Assembly (NCBI RefSeq): GCF_963169125.1
Contig: NC_084797.1
Coordinates: 99,659,868 to 99,723,867 of the forward strand
Source of the DNA: Humulus lupulus
Lineage: Eukaryota > Streptophyta > Magnoliopsida > Rosales > Cannabaceae
Direction: 5' to 3'
DNA: 64,000 nt
The notes under the pieces are model-generated. The model worked only from the letters and a program-made list of their open reading frames with translations. It did no database searches and was not told where the DNA came from. This document shows positions 23,685 to 35,897 of the stretch, in pieces (position 1 is the stretch's first letter; each line of letters starts with the position of its first letter). The position numbers were made by a program, and so were the translations under genes.

Positions 23685-26600
23685 CGGACTAATAAAAGGT
23701 CGAGAGTCAAATTTTCAACATTATTTTAGCCCATTTCAAATTTCTCACGCCTTCGACTCTTCAACCTCTCTGCCCATTTTTTGGCATTGCATCCTCTCCA
23801 ACCCCCTTTCCATTCTGGACAACTGGCGTGAAGTTTCATACTTCTAGGTGAACGACAAACAGTTCTTCAGAGTTTGCACTCGGTTCAGCACAATCCGACG
23901 CTACATTTCGAGTAAGTATCCTTGAACTGTGACTTTCCGTTTTCATGCGTATTTTAGAATTTAGGATTCATGCTTAGGAGTTGTTTTTTGAGCCTTTCAT
24001 AGACTGTTTTTTCCTTATTTGTAGTCATAAATTGCCTAAATGGCTCATTTAAGTGTTTTGGGGCATTTTTCCTCATTCTGTGTCTTCAGCCGAAATCTAG
24101 AAAATTTCTAGATTTCGAGGATGTTCATCATCTCCAAGGGTGTTCATCTTTTCCGGTGGTGTCTCTGGTGCCAAGTGCTTGGCTCCAAGGACACCCCAGT
24201 GTCATTAGTCTATTTCTTTCTCCTTCCCCGAGCAGTTATCTTAGAGGTTCTCATTTTGGCCCAACTTTCTTCGAGTTAAGGGGCTAACTGCTTGGTGTTT
24301 GTTTTTAGATGTCTGAGGAGCTTCATCAGCTCCACCAATAAGGGTTTTCGACAACAAAATCCTCCAAATGGCCTGAAAGGCAGAACAACACCCCGAGAAG
24401 GGGAAATAAGTGGTTGGCAGCAGCCAGGTGCTTATCATATGGGAGAGCCCGGAGTCGGCAGCCATGAGGCCTCTCGGAGGAAGAGGCCAACACTGGCCCG
24501 ACACCGTCAGATACCCCATGTCCTGCCATAGGATTTGAAGCCGAAGACATTTCAAGTAAGCTATGACATCGGGGTTCCTTGGCTAAGATACTCACGAACT
24601 ACGGGGTAGATGACAGTGAAATATTAGTGCGCCTGGCTCAGGAGGATGAGAAGGCACAAGAAAGTATTCACGGGCTCGGGCCCTGGAGCGCTTCACATCT
24701 CTAAGTAGGTGCAGCCCTGCCACTACATCGATACCATGTCGACTTCCTTAAATTCGTCGGCATAGCCCCATTTCAACTGTCTCTGAACGGCTATCGGTAC
24801 TAGCCGAGCTCTACATTCTGTACAAAATCAAGAACTGGCCCACTCTGTCCCCTGCTGAAATACTGTATTTCTACAGTTTTCGTCAATGCTCAAAGAAGGG
24901 GGGAAAATGGGGATATTATACCCTGATGAAGCACACGAGTTCGGGGAGAGGCTATAAAGCCTCGTGTGGCAACGAGAACCACATTAGGGCTTATAAAGAC
25001 CAATTCTTTTGGGCGGATGATTTCCCAACGAGGTCCAATTCCACTTAACTCCTGGACTTCACCATCGTGGGTAAGTATTTCTCTCGTGTAAGTTAGCATG
25101 ATAGTATTTAGCTCACTACTTATCTCTATTCATGTCGTCCTAATCAGGTCTGTATCGTTGTACCCCTTTCGTTGATCCTTCGACGAAAGGCTTCGAGCGA
25201 TAAGCTCTCTCTACAACGAGAGACTAGAACTCCCCCTCCTCATCACTGATGCCTATCTTTGACTGTATGGGTTGCTGCAGGTGGGGCAAAGCATAAATCC
25301 GGTAGTCCTAACCAAGTTTTGGGACTCAAAGAGATCTCGGATGGAGGCGAGGCTACATACGGATTACATGGCGGCCAAGGCACAATAACAATACCAGCAG
25401 TGTCTTCGTGAGGAGCACACGAAGAACATTCTTGCTTTCAAAGCAGTCGCGGAGGCGAAAGAAGACGAAGAGCTTGAGGAAAAGCTTGAAGAGGAGATCG
25501 AATCATCTTCCATGCCTCAAGGTAAATCTATGATCATTCTTCACTATGCTAGGCATGTAGGGGAGGGAACTACTCCCGACCATATATTATTTTCTCCCTC
25601 CCTTCTCGAATGTGGCCAAGTTTTGGAGCGTTGTTGGTCCGCGGAGGAGTACCAAGATTACTACGATCTCATCGACGTGTTCCTCCGCAACCTGAGGAGG
25701 AAGAGGCACCCTCAAGGCTTCATGTCTCTTGACTAGTCGACGACCATGCACGCCTCTTGGTTTTGTCAGTACGAAACCAACTTAACGTAGGAGATGGGTC
25801 GTCTATTATATGAATTTGCTAATACCGTCCTCTATTCTGAGGAGCTTGATTGTGGTGGGGCTCCTGAGGGGTTTTATTCTTCTTTTCCGCACGTGTTTTA
25901 TTCTGTTGTGGTTTTCCTTTTATTTATCAGGACTAACTAAAGTGTTTCCTTTGTGCAGACAATATGGGCCTTTCAGACTTGGTGCGTTCAAAATGCCAAA
26001 GGGTGTTGGGTCCTTTTGAGATCGACACCCTGACGGCCCCAACAACGGTGCCCACGCCCTCTTCGACTGTTCCAACACCCTCTATCGCTGCTCCAACGAA
26101 CCTTACCCCGAGCGTAATAGTTGCTAGCGAGGTCATAGACCTCGAGACCTCCTCTCCCCGAGATGAGGGATTCTTCGGGAAATGCAAAGAGAACCCTTCC
26201 AACCTCCTTCAAGCCAAGGTCCCCCGGTTGGTCATTTTTCTACAGTATTATGATGACGATGGCTAAGATCTGCACAGTGAGGTCACCGAGTACTACAATG
26301 CTCGTATCAGTAAGGGTAACGAGAGTGTCTGACTATTGACTGAATATCTGCACGAGGACTGGCCGAAGGAACCCGTCGTTCCTCCTCTTCACAAAGAGCT
26401 TGAACCTCTCCTCGCGGGGAGAATATGAGACTTGGCCTTACCACTTGGTACGAAACTCATGTAGATAATAGCTATGTCCTTGTGCGAGATGTCCACCAAC
26501 AGCTTCGCCCATTGCAGTAGTGACAACGAGGTGGCGCTAGTGGCAACCAGCCACCACGCTTCCACTAGGGTAAGTCTTGAATTATGTTCAAGTTCGATGA

Positions 26601-27221
26601 ATATTTTATGTCTTTTTGGCTGACTCGTCATTCTGAATTTACAGGTTGCAGCCCTAAATCAACGACTTGGGGACCTGGTGCTGACGTGGTCCCTCAAGCT
26701 GAAGAAGACTCTATAGGAGCTGGCTCGTGTCCAGGTGGAGCTTGCTCAAGAAAGAGGTAGAGGACACCAAGGCCTGCGTCCGAGAAGTGGAGGACCAACT
26801 GGTCATGGAGAGGTTGATGATGTCTGGCTTGGAGGAAACATCCTCCAAGTTACTGGAAGATGCCGCAGTCCGCACACGGACCGTGAAGGACGAAGTAGCC
26901 TGAGTCCGCGTAGAGTTTCAGTTGAGCCGAGTGGGGCTTGAAGCCCATGTCAGTGAGCTGGAAAAAGCCAAAGGGGAACTGGCCAAAGACCTCGACGTGA
27001 TGGCCAAGGACATGATCTTCGTTGCATGGCAGAGCAACAAAGACATGGATCTCTTGTTCACAGAGGATCCTGACATGAGGACTAAACTCGAGGCACGCCT
27101 CGAGGTGGACACTGCCCGCGCGGCTCAAGAGAGAGAGGCCTCGGCGGTGAGCTGGGCTACCGAGGATAGCCTGGTGATCGATCTGGTGATAGAGGTTCCA
27201 TTAGGAGAATGCCCCCAGTAA
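23685..27221 (+). pseudogene. Antisense additional ORF (aORF) of the Tat element, interrupted by introns and stops
   Basis: Transcribed opposite to pol, between integrase and the 3' LTR. A TATA-like taataaaagg (about 23690) and a pyrimidine-rich leader precede a donor (gagtaagtat, about 23910) and an acceptor (ttatttgtag, about 24025). At about 24738-25075 one frame encodes the domain found in 'putative gypsy-type transposon' proteins: VGIAPFQLSLNGYRVLAELY, then NWPTLSPAEILYF. Introns with good ends follow: ggtaagtatt (about 25070) to taatcag (25147), and ggtaagtctt to ttacag (about 26570-26644). 25512-25736 and 25964-26266 continue the protein; 26922-27221 encodes a charged coiled-coil-like tail. 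The biochemical function of these proteins is unknown. Several in-frame stops show this copy is decayed. Confidence 0.7.
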
Positions 27222-27368
27222 TTTTGCTTTGTTCAACCTTTTTCTTTTTAAATTAAATAGGCTTGCATACCATAGTTTTTAGGGGTACAGACAATCAATG
27301 GTCGAGCCCCCGAGCACACTTGTAATTATTTTCCCATTTAACTATGCATCTTGCCTTTCATATGATTT

Positions 27369-27886
27369 GGTTCTCTGAATTCAACGTAACTTAATTGCCA
27401 CGAGAATAAGCACTCAAATCACCTTAGACACTTGGTTTTATTAATTCAACGTAACACAACTGTCACGAGAACAAGAACTCAACCCGTCTTAAACACATGG
27501 TTCTATAAATTCATCATAACATGATTGTCACGAGAACAAGAACTCAAACCATTTTAAACATCTGGTTCTATAAATTCATTGTAACATGACTGTCATGAGA
27601 ACAAGAACTCACACCATTTTAAACATCTGGTTCTATAAATTCAACGTAACATGATTGCCATGAGAACAAGAACTCAAACTGTCTTAAACACCTGGTTCTA
27701 TAAATTCATTGTAACATGACTGTCACAAGAACAAGAACTCAAACCATTTTAAGCATTTGGTTCTGTAAATTCAACGTAACATGACGTCACGAGAACAAGA
27801 ACTCGCACCACTTTAAACATCTGGTTCTATAAATTCAATGTAACATGATTTCCACAAGAACAAGTACTCAAACCATTTTAAAGGTG
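27369..27886. repeat. 65-bp minisatellite, eight units
   Basis: Units start at 27369, 27434 and every 65 bp after that, one unit being a base shorter. Each begins ggttctataaattcaacg and contains gtaacatgactgtcacgag and aacaagaactcaaacc. It lies in the non-coding stretch between the antisense ORF and integrase of the Tat element, where elements of this lineage often carry tandem repeats. Confidence 0.92.
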
Positions 27887-28570
27887 ATTCCAGTATTTAG
27901 CTCTTGTAGGCTCATAGTCCTAGAAGTAACTTTAACATGAAATTTACTATTGGTCCTAACTCGGCGTCCTATTTCCCTACAATCCAAAGATTCGAGCTTT
28001 CAGGGGTCCTTGCACATGAAACCGCCTGCCCCCCGAGTACGCACTACTCGGGGGTAGGCCAGGGGTTTCAACACTGCTCTCCGAGTGCATATCTCGTCAC
28101 TTCTAGATCACCTCACACCTCCTCGGGAGGTGATGTTAACGAGGTTCCCAAGCATAAATAGCTCGGGCATCCGTCCATATCTCGCAGGCTAGGATTTGGT
28201 TATTACTCCTCGGGCACGTGCTATCCTCAAGAGGTAACCTGAGTTCCTAAGTCTGCATTATACTAGGTTTTTCCAGGTTTTCTAACTATGGGATATAGTA
28301 ACACTATGGGTGCTTTGCTTGTTGACTAGCCAAGCTCCCCATGTCACGGATTTCCCAAGGCCAAGTACAGGGTACCCGCCCTTCCGTTTGCATCTTGAGA
28401 TCAAGAGACTTGGTCAAAGCTCCTCGGGCTCGGTGTCAATGGGAGGTGACAAAATTCTACTCTCACGCTACTTAGGTTATCTAGCTCCTAGGTGCTAAGC
28501 TCTGTTCTGCTTGGAACAAGCTGCCTCCTAGGCTAGACTTGACTAGTTCCCTAGGATTTTCTATTCTCGG

Positions 28571-28665
28571 GGTGGTGATGCTAGGCTTACTCCTTGTCAA
28601 GCTTAGTTTCCTAGGTCGTGGTGATGCTAGGCTTACTCCTTGACAAGCTTAGTTTCCTAGGTTGT
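28571..28665. repeat. Direct tandem duplication of about 47 bp
   Basis: The block ggtggtgatgctaggcttac...agcttagtttcctaggt occurs twice in a row, differing at a base or two (cttgtcaag against cttgacaag). Part of the non-coding 3' region of the Tat element. Confidence 0.8.
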
Positions 28666-28898
28666 TCACTATGAGGCGTAATGCTGCTCTAACTCCATGC
28701 CCCCCAAGTGATTGAAGACTAATCTGCGATCACTTGTTCTGGTGAGCGGGTGCTTTTACATGGAATTTAATAGAATAAAAGAAACCAAAAAATACAAGTA
28801 GACAATAAATTTTTGTGTTTTACATACATGGTTTTCATTAAATACGCTCGAAGGCTACAAGGGGTACCACAGAAAATAAAAAATGTTTGCTGCTCATA

Positions 28899-30255
28899 TT
28901 ACTGGCAATACCGGCAAAGATGCTCAGCATTCCAGGCGTGAGGAATCAACTCCCAACTTATTCGGTCTAACTTGTATGTTCCCAGACACACAATGCTCTC
29001 GACTTGGTATGGGCCTTCCCAGTTAAGTCCCAACACTCTTGCACCGGGGTCTCGGGTGGCTAAGAAGACTCTTCACAACACGAGATCTCTGACCCCAAAC
29101 TTTCTATCTTTCACTTTGGAGTTAAAATATTTGGCTACCTTCTGTTGGTAGGATGCTACTCGAAGCTGAGAAGCTTCACGCAGTTCCTCCATGAGGTCCA
29201 GGGATTCTCAAAGTAAAGCATGGTTCATGGTCGAGGCATACGTGTCCTGTCGGTGTGTGGAGGTTGTTGCTTCAACTGGGAGCATAGCCTCATACCTGTA
29301 GGCCATCGAGAAGGGAGAATGGCTGGTGGAGGTCCTGGCAGTGGTGCGGTAGCTCTACAATGCCCTAGGCATCTCCTCGGGCCAAGCTCAATTTGCCTGC
29401 TTCAACCTTTTCTTCAAAGTGGACTTGAGTGTCTTGTTAACTGCTTTCACTTGGCCATTGGCTTGCGGATGGGCCACGGAGGAGAAGCTTTTGATGACTC
29501 CATGCCATTGACAGAAGTCCATGAATACTTCACTGTTGAAATGCAATCTAGTGTCAGAGACTATCTTCCTCGGGAGCCCGTACCGGCAGACGATGTTCTT
29601 GATGACAAAGTCCAAGACCTTTTTAGAGGTGATCATAAGCGAGTGGTTCGACCTCGATCCACTTCATGAAGTAGTCGATGACCACTATGGCATATTTCAC
29701 CCATCCCTTCCCTGTGGGTAGGGACTCGATAAGGTTGATGCCCCAGACAGCAAAAGGCCATGGGCTGGTCATCTGTGTAAGTTCATTTGGAGGCACCCAA
29801 GGAATGTCGGCAAAGCTCTGGCACTTGTTGCATTACTTGAAATAATCCATTGCATCTCCATTCATGGTGGGCCAAAAGTATCATTGCCTTAAGATTTTTT
29901 TGGAAAGGCTCTGCCCCCCAGCGTGATCTCCGCAAAAACCCTCGTGTACTTCTCAGAGAATCAGACTGGCTTCTTGCTTGGAAACACACCGAAGCAAAGG
30001 CATGGAGTAACCTCGCCTATAAATCCTATTATCCATGATTATGTACCTTAGTACTTGATACAGCAACTTTTGAGCTGCCTTCTTGTCTTGGGGCAGCTCC
30101 CCAGAGACAAAATATTTGACTATTGGCTCTATCCACCCATCTTGGGGTTGTATAAACTCCACCTCGTCTGGAGCCGAGATACTCAGAGACTCCAAGTAAT
30201 CAATGGGGACCACATTGATCAACTCAACATCTTTGGTCATGGCCAGCTTAGCCAA
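28899..30255 (-). pseudogene. Tat integrase (zinc finger, core, C-terminus)
   Basis: Read on the minus strand: N-terminal part at 30255-29953, core with VVIDYFMKW (first Asp) and IVSDTRLHFNSE (second Asp), then ANGQVKAVNKTLK where the catalytic Glu of the usual QVEAVNK is Lys. The spacing from the second Asp is the expected D-35-E. The C-terminal part has LNWEGPYQVESIVCLGTYKL and ends HAWNAEHLCRYCQ with a stop at 28899-28901. The role is strand transfer of cDNA into the host genome. Glu to Lys (AAA for GAA) plus stops and shifts make it inactive. Confidence 0.85.
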
Positions 30256-30288
30256 GGTGTCAGCATTGGAATTCTACTCTCGCGGCAC

Positions 30289-30933
30289 CTACTGAACAGT
30301 GAATCTTCGAAAGAGTGCCACGCGGAGCCCAGCGATTAAGGCTTCGTATTCTGCTTCATTGTTAGAGGCTCTAAACCCAAAGTGGGGGAAACTATGCACT
30401 TTGTGACCCTCGGGGAAAACCAGAATAAGTCTAGCCCCGACACCATTTTTGCTCGAAGACCCGTCAATGAACAACTTCCAGGCTGGTCTGACCACTGGGG
30501 TACCCTTAGTCTTCTCCTGATTCCTTGTGCACTCAGTGATGAAATCAGCGAGTACTTGACCTTTTATGGCAGTCCACAGATGGTAGGTGATGTCGAACTG
30601 ACTCAACTCCACCGACCACTTCAAGAGTCTTCCCGACGACTCAGGTTTCTGAAAGACTTGTCAAAGGGGATGGTTTGTGATGACCTTAATTAGGTGTGCT
30701 TGGAAGTAGGGTCTTAGCTTTTGAGAGGCCATCATTAAGCAAAAATTTATCTTCTCCATCAGTGGGTACCTAGACTCTGCCCCGAGGAATCTTTTGCTAA
30801 CATAATAGACGGGGTGTTGAACACGACTTTCTTCCCTTACCCATGCAGCACTAATGGCATCCTCTGAGACAACCATGTAGAGCAGGAGAGGTTCTCCATC
30901 TACTGGCTTGGATAGAATCAGAGGACTTTCCAT
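30289..30933 (-). pseudogene. Tat RNase H region, including a second RNase H
   Basis: The part at 30933-30661 is the end of the RT and first RNase H region (PLLLYMVVSEDAISAAWVRE, YYVSKRFLGAESRYPLMEK). At 30624-30289 comes WSVELSQFDITYH, VLADFITECT, LFIDGSSSKNGVGARLI and ASNNEAEYEALIAGLRVAL, the motif set of the additional RNase H of Tat elements. A stop or shift separates the parts. The enzyme removes RNA from the RNA-DNA hybrid during reverse transcription. Confidence 0.85.
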
Positions 30934-30987
30934 GTGTGCCTTGAACTATTGGAACGCCTGTTGGCACTCTTCCGTCCATTCAAACCT

Positions 30988-31489
30988 CTAACTTCCTCGA
31001 AGGATATTGAAGAAAGAGATGCACTTGTCTATTGCCTTGGAGACAAAATGGCTCAAAGCTGCGATCCTCTCTATTAGGCTCTGAACATTTTTATGTTTTT
31101 GAGGAGATGGCATCTCGATTAGGACCTTGATTTTCTCGGGGTTCGCTTCAATTCCTTGAGCATTGACAATGAAGCCTAGGAACTTACCAGAGGCAACCCC
31201 AAATGTGCACTTTTGGGGGTTTAATTTCATTCTGAACAGGTAGAGCACCGTGAAAACCTCAGTCAAGTCACCCATTTGGTTAGGGGCGATCCTAGACTTG
31301 ACCAACATGTCATCCACATAAACCTCCATGTTCCGCCCCAACTAGTTCTTGAACATCTTGTTAACCAGCCTCTGGTAGGTGGTGCTGACATTTTTTAGCT
31401 CGAAAGGTATCACGATGTAATAATAGACACCCTTATCGGTTCGAAAGCTAGTGTGCTCCTGATCTACAACGTGCATGGATATCTGGTTA
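30988..31489 (-). pseudogene. Tat reverse transcriptase, C-terminal half
   Basis: Begins at the insertion site with QISMHVVDQEHTSFRTDKG, continues VYYYIVIPFELKNVSTTYQR (usual form PFGLKNAGATYQR), has one stop (KN*LGRN), then MEVYVDDMLVKS with the YVDD catalytic motif, and NPQKCTFGVASGKFLGFIV. It joins directly to the N-terminal half at 58128-58746: DIYLGY from that side meets QISM from this side. Confidence 0.88.
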
Positions 31490-33437
31490 TGTAATGTCCT
31501 AAATTACCTAATAAGGCATAGGACCTTGATTAGGGGGGCAGGATGGAAATATATGGAATTATATGCTTATATGAGTTATATTTGTGTATTATGTGATTTG
31601 TATGATAATATGACTAGATATGCATGTTTAGGAGTATTAAATATGCATGTGGGCCCATTTCTTATTAGAAGGGAAATTTTCGTAATTTGGCCCGCTATGG
31701 GCATAATTGTATATATGTACATATATGTGATATATGTGAGAGACCACATTATTATGTGAGTTTATTTGGGTTACTCGGCACGAGACGATCCTAGGGAGCA
31801 AGTTAGCGGGAAAGTCACAACGGGACCCAATACCCAACTCGGGGCGAGTCAAGGGGTATTTTGGGTATCTAGCTTAGTATTGGGTTATCGGGTGACAAGA
31901 ATGAGTAATTGATGATATATTTGGAGTTAGTGAGATTAGGAGGGGATGTCGGGGATTTTGACCATTTTTCCCTCGAGGATGTTTTTGGTACCCCAAGCCT
32001 CGAGATTAGCTTAAGTTACTTAAGCCTTAAGAAAAAAAAAACAAACACTCAAACACTTTGCTAGCAGCAAAACCAACCGAATCTCTCTCTCTCTCCCTCA
32101 TTCTCTCTAAACTTTTCTAAGTGAATTCCTTGATAATTAAATAGATCTTTAGGCTAAAAGCTTGGGAATTGAAGGCCTAAACTTTGGGATTTGATTAGCT
32201 ACAGCTAGGGGAAATAAATTGCCAGTTGAGGTAAGCTTTAGACTATGTTTTTCATTGAATTTTTGTTTAAGTTTGGTTGTTCTTAAGATTTGAGGCTCAA
32301 GCTTGTGAATTTGAATTTTGGGTAGGGTTTTGAGTGTGTTGAGCTGGGGTTTTGTTGCTGGTATTATGCTGAATCAATTATGAGGATTGAATTGTGGTTC
32401 TAGGATGGATTTCAGGTGGTTTTGATTGAGTTTGGCTGAAAAAAAGAACAGAGAATTATGGGTTCATTGAGTCAGGTCGCGATCCTATTCTTGGGCACTG
32501 CGACCCAACCGAACCCAGGGCCTTTGGGGGGCCTCTGACCTGAGAGGCGCGCCACGACCCTCTAAGGCAGGTCGCGGATCGTGTCCTGGTTCCAGGCAGG
32601 AGAGGCCTCTGACCTAGGAGGCGCGCCGCAACCCTTAGGGGCAAGTCGCGACCCACCTGGGCTGTTTTGGACACCGTAAGTCTTGAGTAATGGGAACTTA
32701 AACGTAAGGGCTCGGGATCAGTTCTACTACTTGGTTTAGTAGAATTCGAGGTCCCAGAGGCTAGGACTCGGTCCAGAAGCCTTTATTTGCTCGTCATTGA
32801 CAGAATCCTATATTATGGTTGTGACTAGGTTATTGCTAGGGGCTCGAAACTGGGATCGTGCTCGAGCGTCGTCCTTATTTTACGCTATACTCGGACCTGA
32901 GGTAAGAAAACTACACCCAATATGTGATATATGTGGTTCGGGCTTGGCCCGATTGTTGATTATAATTATGAGTAGGGCTTGGGCCCCTGAGAATGTATGT
33001 TTTTGAGTTTTGATTGCACTTGTTGATTAAACATACTTGAATATTCATTTCCTGACTAAGTGTTATATGACTGTTCGCATGGTTTGCGTAGCTAGGGCTC
33101 GGCCCCGTTAAGGAACATGGTTATTACTATTTTTGCATTTAATTGAGGGTGTTATATGATTAATATGTATGCATACTTGTATCGTCTGAAGTATGCTTAT
33201 TTTTATCTGTATCTGAATACCTGGTTCAAGGCTTGGCTTATTAGTCAAGGGCGGTAATAGTGCGCTGCGCGCTGGTCGAAAGGCTTAGGCCCAAACCAGC
33301 AACTTACTATTATGTTGGCTGATCCTATGGTCATTGGAAAACAAAGTGTTTGGCTAGCTCTATGGCTAGTTACTCTAAGCTAAGGGCGAGGGCCCCAGGT
33401 GACTCTATGGTCACATAGCTAGGGCATAAGGCCCCGG

Positions 33438-33831
33438 GGGCAGCGGCTCCAGAATGATCCAATGATCATTTATTTGTTATTGTATGCATGCATGAGTAGG
33501 GTACTACAGTTGGGCATGATAAACATGTATTTAGAACGTGTATTTACTGTTCATGCACATGTTTAAGTTTTCTTGCTGAGCCTTGGCTCACGGGTGCTAT
33601 GTGTTGGGAATTGTTGAAGGTGAAAACTCATTCAGGGCAGCGGCTCCAGAATGATCCAATGATCATTTATTTGTTATTGTATGCATGCATGAGTAGGGAA
33701 CCACAAGTTGGGCATGATAAACATGTATTTATAACATGTATTTACTGTTCATGCACATGTTTAAGTTTTCTTGCTGAGCCTTGGCTCACGGGTGCTATGT
33801 GTTGGGAATTGTTGAAGATGAAAACTCATCA
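33438..33831. repeat. 197-bp tandem duplication across two insertion junctions
   Basis: gggcagcggctcc...gaaaactcat occurs twice in a row (33438-33634 and 33635-33831) with a few differences. Each copy contains the end of the Tekay-like LTR, the ctatg target, the first 10 bp of the copia LTR (tgttgggaat) and the first about 22 bp of the next solo LTR (tgttgaag). Confidence 0.9.
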
Positions 33832-35296
33832 ACGAATTAAGGTCAGAAAATTCAAAGACTTAACCAGGAACTTATGAACTTAGTAAAACTTATGGAGACT
33901 TAGAGAAAAATGGCAGAAGAGTAATGGAAGAAAACATGTATATTGCCTTTTGAATAGCCTGCATTACAAGAATTTTCCCACCCCTTCGTATGAGGGGTGG
34001 AGGTCTATTTATAGCTTGACTCTAATGGCCCCTGATACAAGGTGGTCCCAGGGGACAAGATGGTACTCGGGTACAATGTCATGGTAGTGGCACAGGTCGT
34101 GGTGGAGCAGAGGATTGTGGTGTCGATGCTTGTTTGTGGTCAGAGACATGCAAGTCATGCCACCACTCCTCGTACTTCCACTACTTGTCAGGCACAGATG
34201 TCAAAGTCACGCCTCTGTCCTCCTCAGGGTGGTACATCTCGTACTCGTGGGCATGCCTTGTACTTGATGGTACTTCTTTTATTTACAAGATATAAACTCT
34301 CTCCAAGATTCTTTACAATTTGCAAAGTAATGAAGAACATTGTGGGTTATTCATTAACATAGAATGGATTTTCTATACACGACCTCCACGTTGAGGCATT
34401 TTTTGGAGAAAGGCCTTGCATAGTGAGGCCTTGCTATGTATCAGCCTTGCGGAGTGGGGTTTGGAGAACCGGGCCTCCCTTGTGGTTGATGTGCATCTTG
34501 GCATTTGGGTACGTGGTCTTGACGACAAGGCATATCAGTGTTTGGGAATGCAGTGCCTCAAATAGCGATGCGCCTCTCTTCATGCGGGCCTCGCACCCAG
34601 ACAAATGAGATCTTAAGTCTTGCGCCGAGGAGCAAGATGCCAATCTGCGTGCGAGGCGCCTGCTATGTGGCCGAGGAATGATGGTCTCGCGAGGCGCCTA
34701 CTGAGTGGATGAGGCATGATGGCGTCGCGATGCGCCTGCTGAGTGGTCGAGGCGCGATGGCCTCGTGAGGCGCCTACTGTGTGGTTGAGTGGGACGTGAG
34801 GAGCTGCTGTGTGGCAAGGTGTTATGGCCTCATGATGCACAAGGGGGCGCAAGGTAGTGGCAGGTGTGTGAGGCGCCTGCTGAGTGGCAGAGGCACGATG
34901 GTCTTATTAGGTGCCTACTGTGTGGCTGAGTGGGGCGCGAGGCACTACCGTGTGGCCGAGGCATTATGGCCTCGTGATGCACCAGGGGGCGCGAGGTAGT
35001 GGCAGGTGTGCGAGGCGCGTCCACCAGTTCATGCGAGACGTTGTAGGGACGAGCCTGCTTGACTCACAACCGGAGTAGGCTGACCGAGCGAGGTGCATCC
35101 AAAGTGAGCCTGTGCGAGGTAGCTAGTGATGCTCATGCACTTCTGATTTATGCTTCATTTATATTTCTACTTTCATAGTGCCCGAGCGCCGCTTCGGCAG
35201 ACCAACGGAGCTTTAGACATGATTGTTTTGGACCTTCAAGGGTCCTTAGACACGAGATGTGGGTCTTTCATCGGTGTGGAATTCTTAGCATCCACA
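33810..35296 (-). mobile_element. 1.49 kb solo LTR, family G (GC-rich U3), TSD ggaat
   Basis: TSD ggaat at 33805-33809 and 35297-35301. Plus-strand ends are tgttgaagatg and agcatccaca. On the minus strand it starts TGTGGATGCTAAGAATTCCA, matching the start of 38879-40477 (tgtggacgctcaatattcca). A TATA box on the minus strand (gctataaataga, near 34012) fits minus orientation. Its U3 holds GC-rich repeats at 34640-35030, including a unit of about 127 bp present twice (tgtggctgagtggggcgcga...ggcaggtgtg). No internal region. Confidence 0.85.
34640..35030. repeat. GC-rich tandem repeats in the family G LTR
   Basis: Repeated words gaggcgcctgctgagtgg, tatggcctcatgatgcac and gggggcgcaaggtagtggca. Shorter units (about 52-56 bp) on the left pass into longer ones (about 127 bp) on the right. 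Equivalent in position to the 56-bp array in the other copy. Confidence 0.7.
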
Positions 35297-35614
35297 GGAA
35301 TAGTGCCCTTAAAGTAATTGTAGTTGACAAATGTTTTAAATGAAATAAATAATTGAATTGAATTATTATATATATAGACTATGTCCGATATTATATGATA
35401 ATACTAAGTGAATATCAGAAAATTCCAAAGTTTATCTATGTGGTCTTAATCTCATATTGGTATGGGAGGATCAAGATTATGATAATAAACTTAAATAGTT
35501 CGCAGTAAAATAAAGGTATGGAATCTTTAGATTAATTACTGCTAGTACGGTCCACTAGTATTATGAATACATGTGACCTAGATCCGGGTTACTAGAGTAG
35601 TAGGACACTTTAGT

Positions 35615-35648
35615 TGTAGAGTCCCAGAATTTTACTTAGCTAGTTAGA

Positions 35649-35692
<44 letters not shown>

Positions 35693-35842
35693 TGATAGTT
35701 ACTGTGGATTATGGTTCAAGCCGGGACTTAGTTGAACACTCGTAGCAACACTTGATTTTATAAGTTTAACCTATAATTTAAGAATATTAGTAGTGGTAGT
35801 GGTAGTGGTAGCAGCAGTAGTAGTAGTAGTAGTAGCAGTAGC

Positions 35843-35897
<55 letters not shown>

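Noticed and set aside
27369..27886. CRISPR-like array of regular repeats
   Set aside because: Units are contiguous with no unique spacers, the host is a plant, and no cas genes exist. It is a minisatellite in a retroelement.
34042..35024. Overlapping frames on both strands of the family G solo LTR
   Set aside because: GC-rich repeat-driven frames with no start context or domain; same cause as the frames at 38951-39925.
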